DNA from: Streptomyces sp. CB02009
GTDB lineage: Bacteria > Actinomycetota > Actinomycetes > Streptomycetales > Streptomycetaceae
Assembly (NCBI RefSeq): GCF_001905825.1
Contig: NZ_LIVV01000008.1
Location: 248,001 to 312,000 of the forward strand
Reading direction: 5' to 3'
DNA: 64,000 nt
Shown here: in pieces, positions 23,615 through 30,985 of the stretch
Layout: each line of letters starts with the position of its first letter
How positions within the stretch are numbered: position 1 is the stretch's first letter
The notes under the pieces: model-generated
The model's database searches: none
What the model was told of the DNA's origin: nothing
Seen by the model: the letters and a program-made list of their open reading frames with translations, nothing else
Position numbers and translations under genes: made by a program

Positions 23615-24562
23615 ATGTCCACCACAGTCCCGCGCACCGCCCGGCTCACGGTCCGGGCGGTCGTCCCCGAGGCCGAGGGCGTCCTGGGGCTCGTGCTCGC
23701 CGATCCCACGGGCGCCGAGCTGGCCCCGTGGGAGCCCGGCGCCCATCTGGAGGTGACCCTGCCGTCCGGGGCGGTCCGGCACTACTCGCTCTGCGGGGAC
23801 CCCGCGGACCGGAGCACGTACCGGCTCGGGGTGCTGCGGGAGCGTGACGGCCGGGGCGGATCGGAGGAGGTCCACACGGCCGTCGGCGCGGGCACCGTCC
23901 TCGGGGTGCGCGGGCCGTTCAACCGCTTCCCGCTGGTGCCCGCCGAGCGGTACCTGTTCATCGCGGGCGGCATCGGCATCACCCCGCTGCTTCCGATGGT
24001 CCGCTCGCTTCCGCCGGGGTCCTGGTCCCTGCTGTACGGGGGCCGGAGCCTGCCGGGCATGGCGTACCGCGAGGAGCTCGCCGCACTCCCCGGGGTCACG
24101 CTCGTCCCGCAGGACACGGCGGGGCTGCCCGACCTGGACGGCGTCCTGGCGGGGCTGCCCGCGGGGACGGCCGTCTACTGCTGCGGTCCCGAGGGGCTGC
24201 TGCGGGCCGTGGAGGAACGCTGGCCGGGTCCCCTGCACACGGAGCGGTTCGGGGCGGCGCCGGCCGCCGTCCCCGGGGCGGACCCCGGGACCGGCGACGG
24301 CTTCGAGGTGGAGCTGCGGCGGAGCGGGCGGACCGTGCGCGTCGCGCCCGACCGGACCCTGCTCGACGCCGTGCGCGAGGTGGTCCCCGGGGTCGCGTAC
24401 TCCTGCGAGGAGGGGTTCTGCGGGACCTGCGAGACGAAGGTGCTCGCCGGGACGCCCGAGCACCACGACTCCGTCCTCGGCGAGGACGAGAAGGCCTCGG
24501 GGACGACGATGATGATCTGCGTGGGCCGCTCGCGCGGCGGCCGCCTCGTGCTCGACCTGTGA
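23615..24562 (+). CDS. Phthalate-dioxygenase-reductase-type oxidoreductase
   Basis: A 315-residue electron-transfer protein. Domains in order: FMN/FAD-binding barrel (RHYSLCGDP near 60), NAD-binding domain (FIAGGIGITPLLPM near 112), and a C-terminal plant-type [2Fe-2S] domain (SCEEGFCGTC, then a fourth Cys in MMICVGRS). It should pass electrons from NAD(P)H to the Rieske protein and so to the diiron enzyme. It starts 2 bp after the permease stop and is the last gene of the operon. Its final codons are duplicated just after the stop. Confidence 0.92.
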   Translation: MSTTVPRTARLTVRAVVPEAEGVLGLVLADPTGAELAPWEPGAHLEVTLPSGAVRHYSLCGDPADRSTYRLGVLRERDGRGGSEEVHTAVGAGTVLGVRGPFNRFPLVPAERYLFIAGGIGITPLLPMVRSLPPGSWSLLYGGRSLPGMAYREELAALPGVTLVPQDTAGLPDLDGVLAGLPAGTAVYCCGPEGLLRAVEERWPGPLHTERFGAAPAAVPGADPGTGDGFEVELRRSGRTVRVAPDRTLLDAVREVVPGVAYSCEEGFCGTCETKVLAGTPEHHDSVLGEDEKASGTTMMICVGRSRGGRLVLDL

Positions 24563-24584
24563 CGCGAACGCGACCTGTGACGCG
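24553..24584 (+). repeat. Post-stop direct repeat CGACCTGTGACGCG (two copies)
   Basis: The 14-mer at 24553-24566, which includes the reductase stop codon TGA, is repeated exactly at 24571-24584 (period 18). It is a short example of the 3'-end duplication seen at several genes in this window. Confidence 0.85.
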
Positions 24585-24616
24585 CCCTCGATCCGCGGCG
24601 CGGCGCCGGTCCTAGA

Positions 24617-24648
24617 CGCGCGGAGGGCCCGGTAAGGGCCCCCGCGCG
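24617..24648. terminator. Bidirectional hairpin terminator
   Basis: CGCGCGG-A-GGGCCC (24617-24630) pairs with GGGCCC-CCGCGCG (24636-24648), leaving one bulged A and a GGTAA loop. It lies between the converging azomycin-type operon and alcohol dehydrogenase genes and could stop transcripts from both sides. Confidence 0.75.
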
Positions 24649-24659
24649 TACGGGTCGTG

Positions 24660-25748
24660 TCAGGGGAAGACCACCAGGGCCCGGCCGCCCTTGCCCGCGA
24701 GCATGTTCTCGAAGGCGCCCGGGATGCCGTCCAGGGTGATCCGCTCGGTGACGAGCGCGCTCAGGTCGAGGCGCCCGGCGCGGATGTGCCCGGCCAGGAC
24801 CGGCAGGTCGACGGCGGGGTTCGAGTTGCCGTAGACGCAGCCCGCGAGGGTGCGGCCCCAGTGGAAGATCTCCAGGGCGTTGAAGGCGACCTGCTGGTCC
24901 TTGCCGCCGATGCCGACGACCGTGGTGCGGCCGCCGCGCCGGGTGGAGTCCCAGGCGGTACGGATGGTGACGGCGCGGCCGACGCACTCGACGGCCACGT
25001 CGACGCCGTGGCCCCCCGTCAGCTTCCGGATCTCCTTCGCCGTCGTCTCCGAGGCGACGACGTACTCGGTCGCCCCGGCCGCCCGCGCGAGCGCCTCCTT
25101 CTCCGGGGAGACGTCCACGGCGACGATCGTCGAGGCGCCCGCGATCCGGGCCGCCTGCAGCGTCGCGAGCCCCACCCCGCCGACACCGAACACCGCCACC
25201 GTCTCGCCCTCGCGGACCCGGGCGGAGTGGTGGACCGCGCCCCAGCCGGTGAGCACGGCGCAGCCGAGGAGGGCCGCGTCGGCGAGCGGCACGCCCTCGG
25301 GGACGGGCAGGACGCAGTTCGCGGCGACGACCGTCTCCTCGGCGAAGGCGGCGACGTTGAGCCCGGGGTGGAGCTCGGTGCCGTCCTCGGTGCGGGCGTG
25401 GGTGTTCGCGGTGCCGGTCAGGGCATTCGCGCAGAGCCAGACCTCGCCGAGCGAGCAGGGGTGGCAGTCACCGCAGGACGGCGCCCAGTTGAGGACGACG
25501 CCGTCACCGGGGGCGACATGGGTGACGCCCTCGCCGACGGAGACGACGGTCCCCGCGCCCTCGTGGCCGAGGACGGCGGGCACCGGCACCCGCATCGTGC
25601 CGTTGGTGAGGGACAGGTCGGAGTGGCAGACACCGGCGGCCGCGAGCCGGATCCGGACCTGGCCGGGCCCCGGCTCGGGGAGTTCGATGCCGGTGACCTC
25701 CAGCGGGGAGCCGACGGCGGGCAGGACGGCGGCGCGGATCAGGCTCAC
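24660..25748 (-). CDS. Zinc-dependent alcohol dehydrogenase
   Basis: A 362-residue medium-chain dehydrogenase. Catalytic zinc ligands are in GVCHSD and GHEGAG; structural zinc Cys are in CGDCHPCSLGEVWLC; the Rossmann motif is GVGGVGLATLQ with VDVSPEK following, suggesting NAD. Length fits class III/NDMA-type alcohol dehydrogenases. It lies 99 bp after an aldehyde dehydrogenase gene on the same strand, so the pair likely oxidises an alcohol to its acid. Substrate unknown. Confidence 0.93.
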   Translation of the reverse strand: MSLIRAAVLPAVGSPLEVTGIELPEPGPGQVRIRLAAAGVCHSDLSLTNGTMRVPVPAVLGHEGAGTVVSVGEGVTHVAPGDGVVLNWAPSCGDCHPCSLGEVWLCANALTGTANTHARTEDGTELHPGLNVAAFAEETVVAANCVLPVPEGVPLADAALLGCAVLTGWGAVHHSARVREGETVAVFGVGGVGLATLQAARIAGASTIVAVDVSPEKEALARAAGATEYVVASETTAKEIRKLTGGHGVDVAVECVGRAVTIRTAWDSTRRGGRTTVVGIGGKDQQVAFNALEIFHWGRTLAGCVYGNSNPAVDLPVLAGHIRAGRLDLSALVTERITLDGIPGAFENMLAGKGGRALVVFP

Positions 25749-25847
25749 GTGCGGTGCTCCTCGGGAGTCGCGTGGACGGGGCGGAACGGCGGGGCCGGTG
25801 GGGTTGGTGGAGTTGGCGGGGTTGGTGGGACAGGCGGGCCCCGTCTC

Positions 25848-27239
25848 TCAGAACTGCAGGGACTTGGTCTGGAGATACTCGGTGAGACCGTGCGCGCCGA
25901 GCTCCCGGCCCACGCCGGACTGCTTGTACCCGCCGAAGGGGGCCAGCGGGTTGAACCGGCCGCCGTTGATGTCGACCTGGCCGGCCTCCATGCGCCGGGC
26001 GAAGGCGACGGCCTCCTCCGGCTCGCCCCAGACCGCCCCGGCGAGGCCGTACACCGTGCCGTTGGCGATGGCGAGGGCCTCCTCCTCATCCTCGTACCGG
26101 AGCAGCGAGACGACCGGTCCGAAGATCTCCTCCTGCGCGATGGTCATCTCCGGGGTGACGTCGGCGAAGACGGTCGGGGAGACGTAGTAGCCGGTCTCCA
26201 GCGGGGCCTCGGCTCCGCCGGCGACGAGCCGGGCGCCCTCCTCGACGCCCTTCTCGATGTAGCCGCGGACGCGCTCCTGCTGCTTGGCGTTGACCAGCGG
26301 GCCGAGGCGCTCGCCGGGGACGTACTTGGCGACGGCCTCCGCCGCGAGCGCCACCGCCTCCTCGTACCGGTCCGCGGGGATCAGCATCCGGGTCCAGGCG
26401 CTGCACTTCTGACCGGAGTTGGACATCACGTTGGCGACGCCGACGGAGACCGCCTTGGCGAGGTCGGCGCTCGGCAGGATGACGTTGGCGGACTTGCCGC
26501 CGAGTTCGAGGGCGACCCGCTTGACGGCGCCGCCCGCGAGGGCGCCGATGCGGCGGCCGACGGCGGTGGAGCCGGTGAAGGAGACGAGGTCCACGTCGGG
26601 GTGCTCGGCGAGGGCCTGCCCCGCGACCGGGCCGAGGCCGGTGACCAGGTTGAAGACGCCGGCCGGCAGGCCCGCCTCGTGCACGGCCTCGGCGAAGAGC
26701 TGGGCGGTCAGCGGGGTGTCCTCGGCGGGCTTGAGGACGGTCGTGCAGCCGGCGGCGAGGGCCGGCGCGATCTTGGCGACGACCTGGTGGAGCGGGAAGT
26801 TCCAGGGCGTGATCGCGGCGACGACGCCGACGGGCTCGGCGTAGACGGTCGAGTTGCCGACCTTCTCCTCGAAGGGGTGGGTGGCGGCGAGCTCCGCGTA
26901 CGTCCCCGCCACGGCGATCGGCAGTCCGGCGTGCACGGCGGCGGCGAGCTGCGGCGGAGCGCCGAGTTCGGCGGTCACGGTGGCGGCGATCTCCTCCGCG
27001 CGGGCGGCGAGCGCGTCGCGCAGGGCGGCGATCCGGGCGCCGCGCTCGGCGGGCGGGGTCGCGGCCCAGCCGGGCAGGGCGGCACGGGCGGCGCGTACCG
27101 CCGCGTCGACGTCCTCGGCGGTGCCCGCCGGGACGTGGGCGATGACCTGCTCGTCCGCCGGGTTGAGGACGGCGATCGTGTCGGGACCGACGGCGGGCCG
27201 CCACTCTCCGCCGATGTACATCGCGTCGTGCGCCTTCAT
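25848..27239 (-). CDS. NAD-dependent aldehyde dehydrogenase
   Basis: A 463-residue aldehyde dehydrogenase. The catalytic Cys lies in SGQKCSA and the general-base Glu in ELGGKS; the Rossmann GSTAVG and PWNFPLHQ blocks are present. I chose ATG 27239 (MKAHDAMYIGGEW) as the start; the 13-residue upstream extension looks non-conserved. Upstream lie two operator-like elements: a TACCGACCGGTT dyad (27257-27268) and a 17-bp site (27278-27294) matching the one at the acyl-CoA dehydrogenase/TetR promoter. Confidence 0.93.
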   Translation of the reverse strand: MKAHDAMYIGGEWRPAVGPDTIAVLNPADEQVIAHVPAGTAEDVDAAVRAARAALPGWAATPPAERGARIAALRDALAARAEEIAATVTAELGAPPQLAAAVHAGLPIAVAGTYAELAATHPFEEKVGNSTVYAEPVGVVAAITPWNFPLHQVVAKIAPALAAGCTTVLKPAEDTPLTAQLFAEAVHEAGLPAGVFNLVTGLGPVAGQALAEHPDVDLVSFTGSTAVGRRIGALAGGAVKRVALELGGKSANVILPSADLAKAVSVGVANVMSNSGQKCSAWTRMLIPADRYEEAVALAAEAVAKYVPGERLGPLVNAKQQERVRGYIEKGVEEGARLVAGGAEAPLETGYYVSPTVFADVTPEMTIAQEEIFGPVVSLLRYEDEEEALAIANGTVYGLAGAVWGEPEEAVAFARRMEAGQVDINGGRFNPLAPFGGYKQSGVGRELGAHGLTEYLQTKSLQF

Positions 27240-27256
27240 CCGATGTCTCCTCACAC

Positions 27257-27268
27257 TACCGACCGGTT
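27257..27268. promoter_or_regulatory. Candidate operator TACCGACCGGTT
   Basis: ACCG-AC-CGGT dyad about 18 bp upstream of the aldehyde dehydrogenase start, matching 11 of 12 bases of the element at 33244-33255. Confidence 0.5.
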
Positions 27269-27277
27269 CGACACCCA

Positions 27278-27294
27278 AACTAGCGCTGTTAGTT
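27278..27294. promoter_or_regulatory. TetR operator AACTAGCnnnGnTArTT, copy 2
   Basis: AACTAGCGCTGTTAGTT, with AACTA/TAGTT arms. It shares the 17-bp pattern at 11172-11188, linking this promoter to the TetR at 11217. Confidence 0.6.
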
Positions 27295-27524
27295 TTTGGG
27301 CGCCAGGGCCTCCGGACGTGCCCCCGGTCTCAGTCCCCAGCCGATCGTGCCGCTCCCTCGCACCCGCTGTCCACGGGAGGACCGGACAGATGCCGGGCGG
27401 GCCCCGGCACAGCACCGCGCCCGGCGGGCACGCACCTGGGTGGTGCGGCCCGCCGGACGCGGCGGGGCGGGGCCGACGGAGCGGCTGGGTCTGTCGGACC
27501 CGTGGTTCAGATCGGACCTGTGGT

Positions 27525-28475
27525 TCAGATCTGCTGGGCGATGTCGGTGAGGTGGGCGAAGACGACGATGTTCGCCTCGTAGCCCTTTCCGGGGTCGAAG
27601 GCTCCGCCGCAGGTGAGCAGCCGCAGTTCGGGCCGCCCCGTGGAGCCGTACACCTCCTTGTCGGGGAAGCCGGTCTTGGAGTAGGTGACGACGCGGTCGA
27701 CCGTGAAGACGGCGACCTTGCCGTCGGCGCGGGCGACCCGGACGGTGTTGCCGGCGCTGAGCGAGTCGAGGCTGACGAAGATGGCGGGTCCGGTACGGGT
27801 GTCACGGTGGCCGACGACGACGGCGGTCCCCCGCTCACCGGGAGTGACCCCCTTCGCGTACCAGCCGACCACGTCGGGGTTCTCCATCGGCGGTGTCGCG
27901 AGCCGCCCTTCGCCGTCGAGGCCGAGATCCAGCACCGGGGCCTCGATGGTGATGGCCGGTACGGCGACGGTGACGGGACGCGAACGGGCCAGCGGCGCGG
28001 GCGGGGGCGAGGACCGGGGCGACGGCACTGCCTTCGGCACCGCACCGGGCGCCGCCTTGGGCACTGCCTTCGGCGCCGCCTTGGGCTTCGCCGTGGCTTT
28101 CGCCCCGGGTTTCGCCGTGGATCCCGCCTGCGGCTTCGCCACGGGCCTCGTCTCGGGCTTGGCCTCAGGCTTCGCGACGGGCCTCGTCTCGGGCTTGACC
28201 GCAGACCTCGCCTCCGGCTTTCCCTCGGGCTTCGTCTCGGGCTTCGTCTCGGGCTTCGCCTTGTGGTCGAGGGCCGCCTGTGCTCCGACCGCCGCCTCCG
28301 CCGGGCCGGGAGCGGCCGCCGCGGCGGCAGCGGCAAGCGCCGGAGCGTCCGGTTCCTCGTCACCGGCCCACCAGATCCCGCCGGTCACCAGGACCGTGGT
28401 GACCGTCACGGTCCTGGCGAGCCGGAACAGCCGCCGTTGACGACGCGTGAGGCGCGCGAGGCTACGCGGCGCCAT
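27525..28475 (-). CDS. Class F sortase with a Lys-Pro-rich stalk
   Basis: A 316-residue sortase. One N-terminal membrane helix (TVTVTTVLVTGGIWW, about residues 23-37) anchors it. A stalk of KPE/KPA-type repeats (about residues 73-150) follows, then the catalytic barrel with His in GHRD (near 222) and Cys in LLTCGG (near 290). Class F enzymes in actinobacteria are poorly understood. The start ATG 28475 overlaps the upstream secreted-protein gene by 14 bp. That neighbour has no LPxTG signal, so the substrate must lie elsewhere. Confidence 0.88.
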   Translation of the reverse strand: MAPRSLARLTRRQRRLFRLARTVTVTTVLVTGGIWWAGDEEPDAPALAAAAAAAAPGPAEAAVGAQAALDHKAKPETKPETKPEGKPEARSAVKPETRPVAKPEAKPETRPVAKPQAGSTAKPGAKATAKPKAAPKAVPKAAPGAVPKAVPSPRSSPPPAPLARSRPVTVAVPAITIEAPVLDLGLDGEGRLATPPMENPDVVGWYAKGVTPGERGTAVVVGHRDTRTGPAIFVSLDSLSAGNTVRVARADGKVAVFTVDRVVTYSKTGFPDKEVYGSTGRPELRLLTCGGAFDPGKGYEANIVVFAHLTDIAQQI

Positions 28476-29232
28476 GGTCGCGGCGGCGCGAGCGGCGGAT
28501 CAGGACCAGGCCGGCCGTGCCGGCGAGGCCGGCGGCGACGGCCGCCCCGATGCCGAAGCCGGAGGAGTCGTCGGCGGCGACCTCCGCGCTGCCGCCGCCG
28601 CCCGCGCCGACCGCGCCCTGCGGAGGCTGGCCGCTCCAGCTGTCTTCGCGGCTGCTGTCGCTTCCGCCGTTCCAGTTGTTTCCGTTGCCGCCGGTGGCGT
28701 TGGGATTGCCGTTGCCATTGCCGTTGCCGTTGCCGCCGTCGGCATTGGGGCCGGGGCCGTTCCCGCCCGTGCCGTTACCGCCGCCACCGTTCCCGCCGGT
28801 GGGTGGCGGACTCGCGATGGTGTCACCGGGGCACGAGACCTGGAAGGCCTTCGGCCTCACCACGACGGTCTGGCCCTGGAAGGTCCATGAGAGCCGGTAC
28901 TGCCCGCTCGGCAGGGAGAGCGGGTCCGTGTGCCCCGCGCCGGCCACGAGGGTGAGCTGCCCGGAGAGGGCGGGCCCGTTGGCGGACGGCTGGCGTGAGA
29001 TCGCCCAGTTGACCTGCGGGAGCGTCTCGAAGTCGGAGGCCGACAGATAGAACCGGCAGACCCTCGGTTCGTCCCTCTGGGACCCGAAGGGCGTGCCGAC
29101 ACTGTGGACCTTGATGTCGCCGCTGTCGCCGGGGGCGGCGTAGGCCGAGGGCGCGCCCGCGAGGGCGAGGCCGCCGAGCGTGAGGACGGCGGCCGCGGTG
29201 GCGGCGAGAGGGCGGGCGGTACGAGCGGTCAT
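28462..29232 (-). CDS. Secreted/membrane-anchored Gly-Asn-rich protein paired with sortase
   Basis: A 256-residue protein not matched to a named family. Signal peptide at residues 1-32; an ordered domain to about 135 with two Cys (VCRFYLS and VSCPGD); a Gly/Asn-rich linker (GNGNGNGNGNPNATGGNGNN); then a C-terminal hydrophobic helix (GIGAAVAAGLAGTAGLVLI) ending RRSRRRDHGAA. The helix plus Arg tail resembles a sortase substrate, but no LPxTG-like motif precedes it. It lies upstream of and overlaps the sortase gene, so they are co-expressed. Confidence 0.82.
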   Translation of the reverse strand: MTARTARPLAATAAAVLTLGGLALAGAPSAYAAPGDSGDIKVHSVGTPFGSQRDEPRVCRFYLSASDFETLPQVNWAISRQPSANGPALSGQLTLVAGAGHTDPLSLPSGQYRLSWTFQGQTVVVRPKAFQVSCPGDTIASPPPTGGNGGGGNGTGGNGPGPNADGGNGNGNGNGNPNATGGNGNNWNGGSDSSREDSWSGQPPQGAVGAGGGGSAEVAADDSSGFGIGAAVAAGLAGTAGLVLIRRSRRRDHGAA

Positions 29233-29271
29233 GCGGGGTTCCTCCGGAAGGAGCGCGCCGGACAGTACAAA

Positions 29272-29282
29272 CCGATAATCGG
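29272..29282. promoter_or_regulatory. CCGAT-A-ATCGG dyad upstream of the sortase pair
   Basis: A perfect 11-bp inverted repeat 40 bp upstream of the secreted-protein start, inside an AT-richer stretch (29260-29300). It is a possible regulator site. Confidence 0.35.
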
Positions 29283-29304
29283 ACTATCTGTCACGACAGA
29301 ACTA

Positions 29305-29386
29305 CGGAGGGTGGCGCCATGCGCACGCCACCCTCCGAAGTCGCCCGTCCGGCCCAGGCCGGGGCTCCGAGGCCCCAGCCTGGGCC
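29305..29386 (-). terminator. Two tandem hairpins after the CitMHS gene
   Basis: Hairpin 1: 12-bp perfect stem, CGGAGGGTGGCG (29305-29316) with CGCCACCCTCCG (29326-29337), 9-base loop. Hairpin 2: 29351-29386, GGCCCAGGC/GCCTGGGCC plus GGGGC/GCCCC with one mismatch. Both lie just downstream of the transporter stop codon and before the promoter of the sortase pair. Confidence 0.75.
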
Positions 29387-29396
29387 GCTCCGGGGC

Positions 29397-30866
29397 TCAG
29401 ATGATGCCGAAGAGGATCCCCGCCGCGAGGACGACGAGCGAGGTCAGCGCGGCCCACTTCACCGTGAACCTGGTGTGGTCACCGAACTCCACCTTCGCCA
29501 TGCCGACGAGGACGTACACGGCGGGGACCAGCGGGCTCGACATGTGCAGGGCCTGGCCGACCAGGGAGGCGCGCGCGATCTCCAGGGGCGAGACGCCGTG
29601 GGCGGCGCCCGCCTCGGCGAGGACCGGTACGACGCCGAAGTAGAAGCCGTCGTTCGACATGAAGTAGGTGAGCGGGATGCTCAGGACACCGGTGACCAGG
29701 CCCATGTGCGGGCCCATGCCCTCGGGGATGGCGCCGACGAGCCAGTCGGCCATGTGCTTGACCATGCCCGTGCCGGTGAGGACACCGGTGAAGACGGCGG
29801 CGGCGAAGACCATGCCGGAGACGTTGAGGACGTTGTCCGCGTGGGCCGCGATGCGCGCCTTCTGCTCGGCCATCTTGGGGTAGTTGACCGTGAGCGCGAG
29901 CGCGGCGCCGAGCAGGAAGAGCACCGGGATCGGCATCAGTTCGAGGATCATCGCGGTGAGCAGCGCGACCGTCAGCCCTGCGTTGAACCAGTACAGCCGG
30001 GGGCGCAGGGTCGCCCGGTTCGGATCGAGCCCCTGGAACCCCTCGTCCTCGCCCTCACCGGAGCTGGAACCGGAGGCGGAGCCGGGAACGGAACCGGAGA
30101 CCGCGCCCGTCGCGTCACCGGAACCACCGCCGGACTTCTTGGTCAGGTCCACCACACCCCCAGCACCCCCGGCACCGCCGTGGCCGCCCCCGGTGCCCGC
30201 CGCGACCAGGACCGTGTCGTTCTCGGGCACGAGGGCCTCGTCGAGCGTGAGGTAGCCGATGCGCTTCCGCTCGCGGCGCCCGAGGACGTACGCGAGGACG
30301 AACACGAAGAGCAGGCCCGTGCCGAGCGCCGGGATCATCGGTACGAAGACATCGCCGGCGTCCAGCTTCAGCGCGGTCGCGGCGCGGGCCGTGGGACCGC
30401 CCCAGGGGAGGGTGTTCATGACACCGTTCGCGGTGGCGGCGACGCCCGTCATGACCACCAGGCTCATGCCGAGCCGCTTGTAGAGCGGATACATCGCGGA
30501 GACGGTGATCATGAACGTGGTCGAACCGTCGCCGTCCAGCGACACGATCGCGGCCAGCACCGCCGTACCCACCACGATCCGTACGGGGTCGGCCTTGCAG
30601 AAGCGCAGGATGCCCCGGACGATCGGGTCGAAGAGGCCGACGTCGATCATCACGCCGAAGTAGACGATGGCGAACATCAGCATCGCCGCCGTCGGTGCCA
30701 GCTTGCCGACGCCCTCGATGACGTAGTCGCCGAGCTGGGCTCCCTGCCCGACCGCCACGCAGAACAGCGCGGGGATCAGCACGAGTGCCGCGATCGGCGA
30801 CATCTTTTTCATCATGATCAGGACCAGGAAGGTCGCGATCATGGCGAAGCCGAGGACGGTCAGCAT
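29397..30866 (-). CDS. CitMHS-family metal-citrate:H+ symporter
   Basis: A 489-residue transporter of the CitMHS family, which imports citrate complexed with divalent metals. It has about twelve helices split by a cytoplasmic Gly/Ser-rich loop (residues about 225-275, GGGHGGAGGAGG and SGSVPGSASGSSSG). The family blocks SLDGDGSTTFMIT and MNTLPWGGPTARAATAL are clear. ATG 30866 is chosen because GAGG lies 8 bases upstream; GTG 30875 is in frame. It stands alone, with tandem hairpins downstream. A second, unrelated tricarboxylate system (tctCBA) lies at 57-60 kb. Confidence 0.92.
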   Translation of the reverse strand: MLTVLGFAMIATFLVLIMMKKMSPIAALVLIPALFCVAVGQGAQLGDYVIEGVGKLAPTAAMLMFAIVYFGVMIDVGLFDPIVRGILRFCKADPVRIVVGTAVLAAIVSLDGDGSTTFMITVSAMYPLYKRLGMSLVVMTGVAATANGVMNTLPWGGPTARAATALKLDAGDVFVPMIPALGTGLLFVFVLAYVLGRRERKRIGYLTLDEALVPENDTVLVAAGTGGGHGGAGGAGGVVDLTKKSGGGSGDATGAVSGSVPGSASGSSSGEGEDEGFQGLDPNRATLRPRLYWFNAGLTVALLTAMILELMPIPVLFLLGAALALTVNYPKMAEQKARIAAHADNVLNVSGMVFAAAVFTGVLTGTGMVKHMADWLVGAIPEGMGPHMGLVTGVLSIPLTYFMSNDGFYFGVVPVLAEAGAAHGVSPLEIARASLVGQALHMSSPLVPAVYVLVGMAKVEFGDHTRFTVKWAALTSLVVLAAGILFGII

Positions 30867-30985
30867 GGAGGACACCTCACGTTCACCCTTGAACTGCCGC
30901 CGAGCGGCGGTCCGGATGACGGTAGGTGCCCCCTTCTGCCGTTAACAAGACGTTGACGCGTGAGCAATACGAGCAAAACCCCAGG

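Noticed and set aside
24657..28955. 1,400-codon plus-strand open frame
   Set aside because: Antisense to the alcohol and aldehyde dehydrogenases and the sortase; Gly/Arg-rich with no recognisable fold.
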